64,000 nt of DNA from Paenibacillus nasutitermitis (GTDB taxonomy: Bacteria; Bacillota; Bacilli; Paenibacillales; Paenibacillaceae): the NCBI RefSeq assembly GCF_014641075.1, contig NZ_BMHP01000001.1, positions 1,302,001 through 1,366,000 of the forward strand, given 5' to 3'. Positions 24,794 to 32,920 of this stretch are shown here, piece by piece. The notes under the pieces were generated by a model. The model did not search any database. It had not been told where the DNA came from and was given only the letters and a program-made list of their open reading frames with translations. The position numbers and the translations under genes are program-made. Position 1 is the stretch's first letter; the number at the start of each line of letters is the position of its first letter.

Positions 24794-25447
24794 ATGATCA
24801 AAATCATCATTGTCGACGATCATGTGATGGTTCGTTCGGGGCTGCGTATGCTGCTGAGCGGCAAGGAAGATATTGAAGTGATTGGCGAAGCATCCGAAGG
24901 AGATGAGGGAATCCGCAAGGCTGTTGAACTTCGTCCTGACGTTGTCCTTATGGATTTGAGCATGCCCAGCGGCAAGGATGGCCTGACTTCTGCCGCAGAG
25001 CTCAAGGCCGAGCTGCCGGATATTGCGATCCTGATTCTCACGATGCATGACGACGACGAGTATCTGTTTCGCGCCATCCATGCGGGAGCTGCAGGATATG
25101 TGCTCAAGAGTGCGCCCCATGAGGAGCTTCTTGGCGCCATTCGCGCCGTTTCCAAAGGGGACGCCTATCTGTACCCGACCGCGACCAAGCGGCTGATGAA
25201 GGAATATATGGAGCGGATGAAACGGGGAGAATCCTCGGACCAGTTCGACTCGCTATCGGAACGGGAGCGGGAAGTGCTGACTTTCACAGCTAAAGGCTAT
25301 GCCAATAAGGAAATCGCGGAACAGCTGTTTATCAGCGTAAAGACAGTAGAAACCCATAAAAGCAATGTGATGGAGAAGCTGGGGTTCAAGTCTCGCCCCG
25401 AGCTTGTCAAATATGCGCTGAAGAAGGGGCTGCTGAACTTTGAGTAA
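24794..25447 (+). CDS. nreC: NreC-like response regulator (NarL/FixJ type)
   Basis: A 217-residue response regulator. The receiver domain begins IKIIIVDDHVMVRSGLRMLL, with phosphoacceptor Asp54 in VVLMDLSMPSGKDG. The C-terminal LuxR-type helix-turn-helix is LSEREREVLTFTAKGYANKE followed by ISVKTVETHKSNVMEKLGF. It is closest in plan to NreC, DegU and LiaR. GGAGG precedes the ATG at 24794; an in-frame ATG at 24761 has no such site. The kinase gene starts eight bases before its stop codon, a coupling seen in nreBC. Confidence 0.85.
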   Translation: MIKIIIVDDHVMVRSGLRMLLSGKEDIEVIGEASEGDEGIRKAVELRPDVVLMDLSMPSGKDGLTSAAELKAELPDIAILILTMHDDDEYLFRAIHAGAAGYVLKSAPHEELLGAIRAVSKGDAYLYPTATKRLMKEYMERMKRGESSDQFDSLSEREREVLTFTAKGYANKEIAEQLFISVKTVETHKSNVMEKLGFKSRPELVKYALKKGLLNFE

Positions 25448-26549
25448 CGCTTCCAAAAAGCAGGACACGGAAGAGATTGGACAGCATGTCAAGATGCTGC
25501 TGTCCAGTGTGGACGAGGTCGTTCAGGACGAGCAAAGCCGCAGAGCGATCAAGCAATCGCTCAAACAGCTGGCTGATGTAAAATTCGCCCTTGATGAATC
25601 GTCGATCGTTGCGTTAACGGACCATAAGGGACGCATCCAATATGTGAATGATAAGTTTTGCGAAATCTCCCAATATGACCGGGAAGAGTTGATTGGCCGG
25701 GACCACCGGGTCATTAATTCGGATTTTCACGACAAATCGTTCATGCGGGAGTTGTGGGAGACGATCAGTTCCGGAAGCGTATGGTTTGGAGAAATCCGTA
25801 ACCGCGCGAAGGATGGCAGTCATTATTGGGTGAGTACGACTATTGTGCCCTTTGTCGATGAGGATGGCAAGCCCTATCAATTTCTTGCAATCCGCAATGA
25901 AGTGACAAGACTCAAGCAGGTGGAGCAGGAGCTTCAAACGATGATTTCGAATGTGATACGAATTCAGGAGGACGAGCGGCGAAGGTTTTCCCGTGAGCTT
26001 CATGACGGTATCGGTCAAAGCCTGTTTTCGCTGCAAATACAGCTTGACCGCTTTATTTCCGACCAGGGGAAAAACAATAACGAGCTGCAGCTTATCCGCG
26101 AATCCGTTTCCTCCTTGATGGCGGATGTTCGCGGCCTGGCCTGGGAACTGCGTCCGTCCGTGCTGGACGACCTCGGGGTGGTGCCGGCGATCCGTACGTA
26201 TATCGAGAATTATTCGGACCATTACGGGATAGAGGTGACATTCGACTGCAATCTCCGCAGAAGGCTTGATGTCCAGGCGGAAACGGCGATTTACCGGATT
26301 ATCCAGGAAGCGCTGACCAATATCGCCAAGCATGCCGATGTATCGGAAGCTAAGGTGCACCTAAGCGAGACCGACTCGGAAATTAAGGTGCAAATCAGCG
26401 ACAGCGGCCAAGGTTTCGATACACAGACACGGTCACAGGGAGTTGGTCTGTTCAGCATGGAAGAACGCGCCCGCATTGCCGGCGGCCAGTTTCAACTGGA
26501 ATCGACGAAGGAAGAGGGAACGACCCTTACGCTTATTATTCCGCTTTAG
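25440..26549 (+). CDS. nreB: NreB-like PAS sensor histidine kinase lacking Fe-S cysteines
   Basis: A 369-residue soluble kinase with no transmembrane segment. A PAS domain (about residues 47-160, IVALTDHKGRIQYVNDKFCE) is followed by a HisKA_3 dimer domain with the phosphorylated His188 in RRFSRELHDGIGQSLFSLQ and an ATPase domain (IYRIIQEALTNIAKHA, DSGQGFD, GVGLFSMEERARIAGG). The plan is that of NreB, but true NreB binds an oxygen-sensing [4Fe-4S] cluster through four cysteines in its PAS domain; here only Cys74 is present. Oxygen sensing by that route is therefore unlikely. The TTG start at 25440 overlaps nreC by eight bases. Confidence 0.8.
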   Translation: MSNASKKQDTEEIGQHVKMLLSSVDEVVQDEQSRRAIKQSLKQLADVKFALDESSIVALTDHKGRIQYVNDKFCEISQYDREELIGRDHRVINSDFHDKSFMRELWETISSGSVWFGEIRNRAKDGSHYWVSTTIVPFVDEDGKPYQFLAIRNEVTRLKQVEQELQTMISNVIRIQEDERRRFSRELHDGIGQSLFSLQIQLDRFISDQGKNNNELQLIRESVSSLMADVRGLAWELRPSVLDDLGVVPAIRTYIENYSDHYGIEVTFDCNLRRRLDVQAETAIYRIIQEALTNIAKHADVSEAKVHLSETDSEIKVQISDSGQGFDTQTRSQGVGLFSMEERARIAGGQFQLESTKEEGTTLTLIIPL

Positions 26550-26777
26550 ACAAACCTGATCACGCACTAGGATGTCATACGAAACCAAACCCAGCAGTTC
26601 GATTAATGGCCTTGCGCCGTTAGCCGGGCTGCTTTTCCTATTGCAAAAATCAGGCGTCGCTTGTGACGAAGCTCACAGCCGGTATGGCTTCAAGCTGGTA
26701 GCATCTATCTCAAGAACTTCTTAGATCCATGTAAAGGATGGTTGACGGTTGGCGCTTGAGAAAGGAGAGCTGCGAAT

Positions 26778-27386
26778 ATGATGTCAGGGGTAATACTGGC
26801 TGGCGGTTTGAGGGGCAGACAGGATGGCGAGCCGATTGCGCTGCTTCCATTCGCGGGGGAGATCCTGCTGCAAAGGCAGATCAAAGAGCTTCGGAAGGTT
26901 TGCGACGACATCCTGATTTCCGTCGATGAACCAAGGCCGTTTCTGACGGCGGTGGAAGCGGACATCCGCATTATAACGGATTTTTACGCTGGAAAAGGAC
27001 TGTTGGGTGGCATGCATGCAGGTCTGAGCCTGGCAAAATATTCGTCCGTATGGATCGTTGGCTGCGGAATGCCTTTCCTGTCGGCCAAAGCGGCTCTTAT
27101 TCTGAGGAAGCTCCAACAAAGCGGCATAGATGCAGCCATACCGGTATCCGGCGGTTATCGCTCACCCCTTCATGGCGTATACAGCAAAGATTGCGCTGCT
27201 CACATTCAGCGGCTGATGCTAAATGAAAATGCAACGCCTGAATTGCTGATGGATACGCTTCATATCGCCGAAGCAGCCGAGGAGCTGTTTATGGCAGCAG
27301 GGATAAATCCTCATTTTACGATGGACCTGGACAGTGTGGATGCTTACCGCGCAAGTGCCGTAAAACGAAATATCCAATTTCAATGA
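26778..27386 (+). CDS. MobA-like molybdenum cofactor guanylyltransferase family protein, atypical active site
   Basis: A 202-residue protein of the MobA nucleotidyltransferase fold, which attaches GMP to molybdopterin for nitrate reductase-type enzymes. GVILAGG (residues 4-10) is the nucleotide-binding start, and GKGLLGGMHAGLSLA, VGCGMPFLS and TMDLDSVDAYR mark later motifs. Two key positions differ. The RMGxDK lysine region reads RGRQDGEPIAL with no lysine, and the metal-binding Asp of the usual CDMP motif is Gly97 (CGMP). It may have lost catalysis or bind another nucleotide. It stands after nreABC, which fits a nitrate-respiration theme. GGAGAG precedes the ATG; a second ATG follows directly. 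Confidence 0.7.
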   Translation: MMSGVILAGGLRGRQDGEPIALLPFAGEILLQRQIKELRKVCDDILISVDEPRPFLTAVEADIRIITDFYAGKGLLGGMHAGLSLAKYSSVWIVGCGMPFLSAKAALILRKLQQSGIDAAIPVSGGYRSPLHGVYSKDCAAHIQRLMLNENATPELLMDTLHIAEAAEELFMAAGINPHFTMDLDSVDAYRASAVKRNIQFQ

Positions 27387-27403
27387 CGAAAAGAGGAGTA
27401 ACC

Positions 27404-27583
27404 ATGACCAATTATGAGGACCAAACGCCAGATAATTTGCAACAAGAAGCTGCCGGTCATCCGGGTGGAGAATCCGGCTGCGGGGGAGCGGTCAAGGAGC
27501 AGGATAAGCCCTTGAAATCAAAATGTCTGCATAGCTGCAGCAATTGCCAACAGAAAATGAAAGCGCAAGAAAATGCCGGATGA
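27404..27583 (+). CDS. Small cysteine-containing protein (59 aa), hypothetical
   Basis: The ATG at 27404 follows a GAGGAG by five bases. The 59-residue product is acidic and Gln-rich at the start (MTNYEDQTPDNLQQEA), then Gly and Ser rich, and ends with a cysteine cluster KCLHSCSNCQQKMK (C-x3-C-x2-C) plus one earlier Cys in SGCGG. That cluster could bind a metal ion. Four cysteines are present in all. It is 17 bases after the MobA-like gene in the same direction, so probably co-transcribed. I recognise no family. Confidence 0.65.
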   Translation: MTNYEDQTPDNLQQEAAGHPGGESGCGGAVKEQDKPLKSKCLHSCSNCQQKMKAQENAG

Positions 27584-27791
27584 GGGCAGGCTAAGAGTAT
27601 ATCTTCAGGCATACGGGATTTGTCAAGGCGGTTTTACTCAGCAAATTCTCATAATATTTTAATTAACTTGTTTCATTGCGCGTGGTAAAAGGGTTTCTCC
27701 TCCCCATGGGAAATAGTGGTGGTTTGAAGCTGTGTTATGGTGATTGCAGATCATCACCACATTCAAACTTACCAGCGGGAGGAATTATTCG

Positions 27792-28523
27792 ATGAAAAAA
27801 AATGATATGAGTCGTATGATAATGGGAATCGGTTTTAGCCTGACCGTCGCTTTTTCCGGAAGTATGTTTGTTGTGCCGCATTCTGCCCACGCGGCTGTTT
27901 CATCCGCTTCAGCAGCTGACAATGTGATTGCGACAGGAAAACAGTATATCGGCGTACCTTATCAATTTGGAGCTCAATCGGGGATAACCACCGCATTCGA
28001 TTGCTCCTCGTTTACACAATACGTATTCAAACAAATGGGAATAGAGCTTCCCCGCTCTTCGAAGCAGCAGGCAGAGGCAGGTACAGAGGTATCCAAAACT
28101 CAACTGCAGCCAGGTGATTTGGTATTCTCGGATACAAATAGAGACGGAGTGATCAATCATGTGTCTATTTATATCGGAGACGGTCAACTGCTTCATACGT
28201 ACCGGGTCGGCGTAGGCGTCACGGTTTCCGAATTTGCCGGAAGCGCCTGGGAGAACACCTATGTAACGGCTCGTCGCGTCATTCCGGCAGACAGCGTATC
28301 TTCACCGGCAGAGCGTTCATCCGAGTCGACAACTTCAGAGACGCAAGACGATCCATCACAGACTGCTCCTTCAACAGATCAGACAGATAAAGTAGATCAG
28401 TCATTTTCAGTCCCTTCGGAAAATGAATCCGACGAGTATCCAACCCGTTGGAGTGAGGGCCGAAACAAAGACTTCGGCAATGGGAAAAACGATAAATTTG
28501 GCAAACGGTATGGCTTTCAATAA
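27792..28523 (+). CDS. NlpC/P60 (C40) peptidoglycan endopeptidase
   Basis: A 243-residue secreted cell-wall hydrolase. The signal peptide (about residues 1-35) ends near VPHSAHAAVSS. The C40 domain follows with the catalytic Cys in TAFDCSSFTQYVF, the His in DGVINHVSIYIGDG and the third polar residue in GQLLHTYRVG. Such enzymes cut between D-Glu and diaminopimelate in the stem peptide. After the domain (from about residue 165) the tail is Ser, Thr, Glu and Gln rich with no LysM or SH3 repeat, and ends with a basic segment. GGGAGGAA precedes the ATG at 27792. The 208 bases upstream contain no recognisable ydaO-type or other riboswitch. Confidence 0.88.
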   Translation: MKKNDMSRMIMGIGFSLTVAFSGSMFVVPHSAHAAVSSASAADNVIATGKQYIGVPYQFGAQSGITTAFDCSSFTQYVFKQMGIELPRSSKQQAEAGTEVSKTQLQPGDLVFSDTNRDGVINHVSIYIGDGQLLHTYRVGVGVTVSEFAGSAWENTYVTARRVIPADSVSSPAERSSESTTSETQDDPSQTAPSTDQTDKVDQSFSVPSENESDEYPTRWSEGRNKDFGNGKNDKFGKRYGFQ

Positions 28524-28551
28524 ACCAATGAATATAGATTGCTTGACTGAG

Positions 28552-28580
28552 AAACCGCCGGTATGGCGGTTTTTTTTTGT
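28552..28580 (+). terminator. Rho-independent terminator after the C40 peptidase
   Basis: AAACCGCC (28552-28559) and GGCGGTTT (28565-28572) form an eight-pair stem with a five-base loop, followed by a run of T residues. Confidence 0.85.
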
Positions 28581-28713
28581 TTCTTCCCACGATTTTGAAA
28601 TGTGTGTTATTATAGAAATTCAGCCGATGATGCTAGGAAAGATAGTGAATATAAGATAGTTAGCTGCTTTACATTTTATCATCAACCGCAATGGTTAGGA
28701 GAAACAGCATAAG

Positions 28714-29922
28714 ATGTCCACATCAAAGAAAAATCAAAAGACGCTGCGGTTTGCCCTTATTCTCGGGGCCTTTTCAGCGCTTGGTCCACTTACGATTGAT
28801 ATGTATTTGCCCTCATTTCCTGAAATCGCAGATGATTTCGGTACCAAAGCCTCATTAGTCCAACTCAGTTTGACGGCTTGTCTCGTCGGTATGGGACTTG
28901 GCCAGTTGTTGATCGGTCCGCTGAGTGATGTCTACGGAAGGCGAAAACCGCTGCTTGTTGGTCTTGTCTGCTATTTAATCGCCTCGTTTGTTTGTGCGTT
29001 TGCCCCGAATATTACGTTCTTCATTGCCGCCCGGTTTATTCAAGGCTTTGCCGCATCCGCTGGTATTGTCATCTCCAGAGCTGTTGTGCGTGATTTGTAC
29101 AGCGGCCATGAATTAACCAAATTTTTTTCCATGCTGATGCTGGTCAATAATGTGTTTCCGCTTATAGCACCTGTGGCCGGCAGCGGCGTTATCGCATTTA
29201 CGGCATGGAACGGCGTGTTTATCGTGCTGGGCCTCGTTGGGATCCTCCTTGCAATGATTGCCGGATGGAAACTGGAGGAAAGCCTCCCGATGGACAGACG
29301 GGTTACAGCGGGACTGGCCAAGCTGTTTTCAAACTTTCTGGTGCTATTGAAGGACCGTCAGTTCACAGGTTATGCGCTTGCGCAGGGGATCATGATCGGC
29401 GGGATATTCGCTTATGTATCCGGTACGCCTTTTATTTATCAGAATATATACGGTGCTTCTCCGCAATTATTCGCCTTGTTGTTCGGATCGAACGGGATCA
29501 GCTTGATCATCGGGTCGCAATTGGTTGGCCGTATGACACATCGGGTGTCGGAAAGCCGGTTTCTCCTGATCGGGCTGCTGCTTGCCGGCGCAACAAGTCT
29601 GGCCGTATTGCTGGTTATTCTTCTCCAGGGTCCGCTTTACCTGCTGGTTGCCTTGCTGTTCATATTCGTCGCATCCATCGGGATGACATCGACAGCTTCC
29701 TTCTCGCTAGCGATGGAAACGCAGAGCCATATTGCAGGAAGTGCATCTGCTTTGCTGGGATTGTTCCCGTTCATTATTGGGGCGATTGTTTCACCGCTTG
29801 TGGGGATCGCCGGCGAATATACAGCTGTTCCTATGGGCGTGATATTGCTGTCGACAAGCCTGCTTGCCCTGCTTGCTTATTTTGGACTGGTCCGTAGACC
29901 TAAGAAGCAGACCGCTTCCTGA
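28714..29922 (+). CDS. Bcr/CflA family multidrug efflux MFS transporter
   Basis: A 402-residue proton-driven drug exporter with twelve predicted membrane segments. The first helix LGAFSALGPLTIDMYLPSFP is the Bcr/CflA signature, motif A is GPLSDVYGRRKPLL, and VISRAVVRDLYSGHELTK is the family's conserved loop after helix 4. The second half keeps SGTPFIYQNIYGASPQLFA. Members export bicyclomycin, chloramphenicol or sulfonamides; the substrate here is unknown. The ATG at 28714 has GGAG twelve bases upstream. A strong terminator follows the stop, so it is a single-gene unit. Confidence 0.9.
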   Translation: MSTSKKNQKTLRFALILGAFSALGPLTIDMYLPSFPEIADDFGTKASLVQLSLTACLVGMGLGQLLIGPLSDVYGRRKPLLVGLVCYLIASFVCAFAPNITFFIAARFIQGFAASAGIVISRAVVRDLYSGHELTKFFSMLMLVNNVFPLIAPVAGSGVIAFTAWNGVFIVLGLVGILLAMIAGWKLEESLPMDRRVTAGLAKLFSNFLVLLKDRQFTGYALAQGIMIGGIFAYVSGTPFIYQNIYGASPQLFALLFGSNGISLIIGSQLVGRMTHRVSESRFLLIGLLLAGATSLAVLLVILLQGPLYLLVALLFIFVASIGMTSTASFSLAMETQSHIAGSASALLGLFPFIIGAIVSPLVGIAGEYTAVPMGVILLSTSLLALLAYFGLVRRPKKQTAS

Positions 29923-29950
29923 AGACAGGCAACTCCATTGAAACGACTTC

Positions 29951-29981
29951 AACCCGCTTCTGACAAGAAGCGGGTTTTTTT
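29951..29981 (+). terminator. Rho-independent terminator after the MFS pump
   Basis: AACCCGCTTC (29951-29960) pairs fully with GAAGCGGGTT (29967-29976) around a six-base loop, followed by five or more T residues. Confidence 0.9.
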
Positions 29982-30115
29982 GACTTGCGTTAAACGGATG
30001 GGCAGACGGACCGCAGTCAACCGACATTTTTTATAGACTTATTTTTGAAATGGTTAAACAAAATGTGACCGATCGACGTTGTGGATTGTGTATAGGCAAA
30101 GGGGGCCAAACCATT

Positions 30116-30601
30116 ATGCATAATCATTCGCTCCGGCCGGGCGGAGATTTTTCCCAAACGTATCAGCTTTACGGCGGCATGCTGTTTAAAATCGCCATGA
30201 TTTACCTCGGCAACAAAGGGGATGCGGAAGAAGCCATGCAGGAAACATTCATCAAGCTGCTGTACCGCTCGCCTGAATTCAATAATCGGGAGCATGAGAA
30301 AGCATGGCTCATCAAGGTGCTTACGAATCAATGCAAGAACATGCTCGGCAGCCTGTGGCGAAGACGCGTTGTGAAGATGGAGGGAATGGATGACTATACG
30401 AATTCCGCCAGCGACCGGACCGTGATTGAGAATGTGATGCGTCTTCCTTTTAAATATAAAGCGGTGATCCATCTCTATTATTACGAGGATTATGCAATCA
30501 GACAGATTTCAGAAATTATGCAAATCAGTGAATCTGCTGTGAAGATGCGCTTGCAGCGCGGCAGACAGCTGTTAAAAATGGATTTGGAAGGGGACGAATG
30601 A
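30116..30601 (+). CDS. ECF-type RNA polymerase sigma factor
   Basis: A 161-residue sigma-70 family protein with regions 2 and 4 only, as in extracytoplasmic-function sigma factors. Region 2 includes AEEAMQETFIKLLYRS and HEKAWLIKVLTNQCKN; region 4 has the helix-turn-helix YAIRQISEIMQISESAVKMR ending LQRGRQLLK. The ATG at 30116 follows AAAGGGGG; the open frame begins at 30050 without a better site. Its last four bases overlap the start of the next gene, a predicted membrane anti-sigma protein, in an ATGA junction, a typical sigma/anti-sigma pairing. Confidence 0.85.
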   Translation: MHNHSLRPGGDFSQTYQLYGGMLFKIAMIYLGNKGDAEEAMQETFIKLLYRSPEFNNREHEKAWLIKVLTNQCKNMLGSLWRRRVVKMEGMDDYTNSASDRTVIENVMRLPFKYKAVIHLYYYEDYAIRQISEIMQISESAVKMRLQRGRQLLKMDLEGDE

Positions 30602-31596
30602 ATATGAAACGTGATGAATATAAAATAGCATTTCATTCCATTAAGCCGGACACCGGTATGCAGCAGCGCCTGGAACAGGGATTATTGCATCAAAAGCCCG
30701 TTCAAACCCGCAGTAACCGGCGGTTTACCTATATTGCAGCTTGCTTGCTGGTTCTCATTTGCGCGGGAATCGCCGCTCCTGAGGTATGGAAAATCACCAA
30801 CCGTTCTTCTTCGACTGTCATGCAGCCAGCCGGTCCGGGGAATACGGGAGCTGTAACGCCCCCGATAAAAGGGCAGGCCGATCCCCATCCGATTACGATT
30901 CCAGCGATGAAGCTTCCTGATACCTCCAGTGAATCGGCAGATATGGTAGGTCTGGTTGTCTATAACGGAAACATCTATACGCAAACCAGCACCCGCATTG
31001 AGCCGGAAGCCGCCAAACAGCTGCTGGATGAGAAGCTGGGCCGAACGAAGGCAGGAATTGATGAGTGGAGCAATCAAACGGATTATACGGAACTGGCTTC
31101 CACTATCGGAGAAACGGATATTTACTCCGTAAAAGGCTACGACAGCGGGTTTAGAATAATGTCCTATCAAGTGGTGGAAGGAGAAATTTATGCGGAATTG
31201 TACGAGCATCTTAACGGGATCACGGTCACCAAAGGCGAAGATTTAATCGGGAAAACAAATCTGCTGGGTCATGTGGAATCGGCAAAATGGCAAAGTTATG
31301 ACAGCTGGAATTACAGCAAACCGGAGTTTAACAAGCTGCAAACGGGTCCGGCGCTTCAAACGTTTCTGGAAGCTTTGTATGAAGCAAGTCCTGTTGATGC
31401 AGACTTCTTATACAAGGCGGGGATTTACGATAACGGAGAAGAGAAGCAGAAGGTGCTGTACCTCAAGCTTGAGGATCAAACGGAAATCACCTTGTGGTTG
31501 TTCAAAGGAAATTATGTGAAATATTCGAGCGCTCCGGTTTTTTTCCAGATGAAGCCCGATCCGTTCTTGGCATTCTGGGACAGTTTACAGCCTTAA
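30598..31596 (+). CDS. Predicted membrane anti-sigma factor (single pass)
   Basis: A 332-residue protein with a short cytoplasmic start (about residues 1-42), one transmembrane helix (FTYIAACLLVLICAGIAA, about 44-61) and a large extracellular part. This plan, with translational overlap to an ECF sigma gene, indicates an anti-sigma or sigma-associated sensor. The first 40 residues are short for a standard zinc anti-sigma domain and no H-x3-C-x2-C motif is seen. The outer domain has no recognised fold; it contains VYNGNIYTQTSTRIEPEAAK, a segment seen in Bacillus sigma-neighbour proteins of unknown role. I infer that the outer domain senses an envelope signal. Confidence 0.65.
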   Translation: MNMKRDEYKIAFHSIKPDTGMQQRLEQGLLHQKPVQTRSNRRFTYIAACLLVLICAGIAAPEVWKITNRSSSTVMQPAGPGNTGAVTPPIKGQADPHPITIPAMKLPDTSSESADMVGLVVYNGNIYTQTSTRIEPEAAKQLLDEKLGRTKAGIDEWSNQTDYTELASTIGETDIYSVKGYDSGFRIMSYQVVEGEIYAELYEHLNGITVTKGEDLIGKTNLLGHVESAKWQSYDSWNYSKPEFNKLQTGPALQTFLEALYEASPVDADFLYKAGIYDNGEEKQKVLYLKLEDQTEITLWLFKGNYVKYSSAPVFFQMKPDPFLAFWDSLQP

Positions 31597-31625
31597 GGCC
31601 GCTGGGGAGAGCAAATAAATCCGCT

Positions 31626-31988
31626 ATGCAGCCAAGTCTGGAAGGGAATCCGGAAAATCTGGCGAATAAGAACAAAACAAGAACGTTGGATGGCGATAAT
31701 GTGACGAAAAGATCTGCGGTTTCGACAGCCTCAGGTCTTTTCGGAAATGGAGGAAAGCGAGGTTGCGTTATCAGGACATCGGAAGCTCCAGGAACGCCTT
31801 TGGTTACGCCCGAATTCTTCGAAGCCGTATTGGATGCTTTCCGCCGCCGGCATCCGCCTGCTATTCAGGAAGCTTACTTGCTGCTTGTGGCCTCTGGAGG
31901 GAAACTGCAAGGGATTCGCGCGATATGCGGAAAACTATATTTTACGTTTCTGGAACCGGACGGCAATCAGCTGATGGTAACAGCGTAA
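31626..31988 (+). CDS. Hypothetical protein (120 aa), weak gene model
   Basis: An open frame of 120 codons follows the anti-sigma gene by 29 bases. The first half is low complexity with many Asn, Lys, Gly and Ser. The second half (VTPEFFEAVLDAFRRRHPP, then AYLLLVASGGKLQGIRAICG) looks like folded protein and ends LEPDGNQLMV. No good ribosome binding site lies at a normal distance from the ATG at 31626; GGGGAGAG is 15 bases away. A GTG at 31701 is another possible start. The rest of the interval to 32160 holds no convincing gene. No family is recognised and it may be a decayed gene. Confidence 0.35.
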   Translation: MQPSLEGNPENLANKNKTRTLDGDNVTKRSAVSTASGLFGNGGKRGCVIRTSEAPGTPLVTPEFFEAVLDAFRRRHPPAIQEAYLLLVASGGKLQGIRAICGKLYFTFLEPDGNQLMVTA

Positions 31989-32160
31989 GCGTTCTTTCGG
32001 CAGCGGAATTTTTCTTCGGCAGTCTGTATGGTTTCGCGGCAGCTGTTCGTTTATGTAAAGAAACAATCAGCCGGATGCATATCCGCGAAAGGAGTGTCGA
32101 AGCTGCCGGTTCGGCGAATAGGCGTCTTGTTGGAATATAATTCAAGGAGGCTAAAGGATC

Positions 32161-32631
32161 ATGAAGAAAAAAGCATTGTTAAAACGCATTGAATGCGCCT
32201 ACCTTCCGGTGACCGATGTTGCCGCATCGGTTGCCTGGTACGAGCGTGTGCTTGGCTTGACCCTTCGTTCGCCGCTAAAGCCGGGCCGCGGGGCGATCAT
32301 GATCATGGACAGCGGACAATGGCTGTTCTTGCTGCCAAGTGTCGGAGGACATCCGCTGCATTTTATGACAACCGGCTGGGCAGAGGATGGCTCGCCCTTT
32401 GAGATGTTTCCGATATGCTTCGAAACGGAGGATATCCGGGAATTGGATCAATCCCTCCGGGAATCTGGCGTGTGGACGGAGCAGGCGATTCGCGATGAAG
32501 GCGGCTGCGGGCTGCAGTTGGACTTCAAGGACCTGGACGGCAACAAATTTCAAGTGTGGCAGCTGCCGGTTCAAGCTGAATTGCCAGCTCAAGCGGAAGT
32601 GCCGGTTCAAGCCGAATTGCCAGCTCGGTAA
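32161..32631 (+). CDS. VOC family (glyoxalase/bleomycin-resistance fold) protein with C-terminal repeat
   Basis: A 156-residue VOC-fold protein. The beta-alpha-beta modules are recognisable: AYLPVTDVAASVAWYERVLG at the start and CFETEDIRELDQSL, LQLDFKDLDGNKFQVWQL at the end. VOC proteins bind a divalent metal and act as glyoxalases, dioxygenases, isomerases or drug-binding proteins; the substrate here is unknown. After the domain the last 22 residues repeat a 12-residue unit (PVQAELPAQAEV then PVQAELPAR), encoded by an imperfect 36-base direct repeat at 32563 and 32599. AAGGAGG precedes the ATG. Confidence 0.8.
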   Translation: MKKKALLKRIECAYLPVTDVAASVAWYERVLGLTLRSPLKPGRGAIMIMDSGQWLFLLPSVGGHPLHFMTTGWAEDGSPFEMFPICFETEDIRELDQSLRESGVWTEQAIRDEGGCGLQLDFKDLDGNKFQVWQLPVQAELPAQAEVPVQAELPAR

Positions 32632-32634
32632 AAC
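32563..32634 (+). repeat. 36-base tandem repeat in the VOC gene tail
   Basis: Two nearly identical units start at 32563 and 32599, each opening with TGCCGGTTCAAGC and TGAATTGCCAGCTC-like sequence. They encode a Pro, Gln, Ala, Glu tail outside the VOC fold. Confidence 0.75.
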
Positions 32635-32701
32635 AGGTCCGCAGATTTATATTTGCTTTTTCAACTATTCATGTTAGTATAAAGCCAATCGAATAGGATG
32701 T

Positions 32702-32790
32702 ATCACTAGGGGAGCCAATATGGCTGAGATTGAAGAGTTATTCAAACCCTTTGCACCTGATCTGGATAATACCAGCGTAGGGAAGTGGTC
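32702..32790 (+). promoter_or_regulatory. TPP riboswitch aptamer (THI element)
   Basis: The conserved thi-box is plain: AGGGGAGCC, GGCTGAGAT, then ACCCTTTGCACCTGATCTGG, ATAATACCAGCG and TAGGGAA. Outer bases ATCAC (32703-32707) and GTGGT can pair as the P1 stem. It precedes tenI and the rest of the thiamin operon. With TPP bound, P1 forms and the downstream terminator is expected to fold. Confidence 0.95.
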
Positions 32791-32848
32791 ACTCAATGCA
32801 GGGTCTTTTCAGCATTATTTTTGATGCGTTTGCCTGGTTGAATAACGG

Positions 32849-32878
32849 CCGCCTTCTTACCTGGAGGGCGGTTTTTTT
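32849..32878 (+). terminator. Riboswitch-controlled intrinsic terminator
   Basis: CCGCCTTC (32849) pairs with GGAGGGCGG (32863-32871) with one wobble, followed by seven T residues. It lies 58 bases after the TPP aptamer and 42 before tenI, the usual expression-platform place. Confidence 0.85.
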
Positions 32879-32920
32879 GCGTTCTTATCCATGCTTGCGT
32901 TAGAGGAGGCTGATGATGGT

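Noticed and set aside
27584..27791. Possible c-di-AMP (ydaO) riboswitch before the NlpC/P60 gene
   Set aside because: Such leaders often precede this family, but I could not find the conserved ydaO blocks here.
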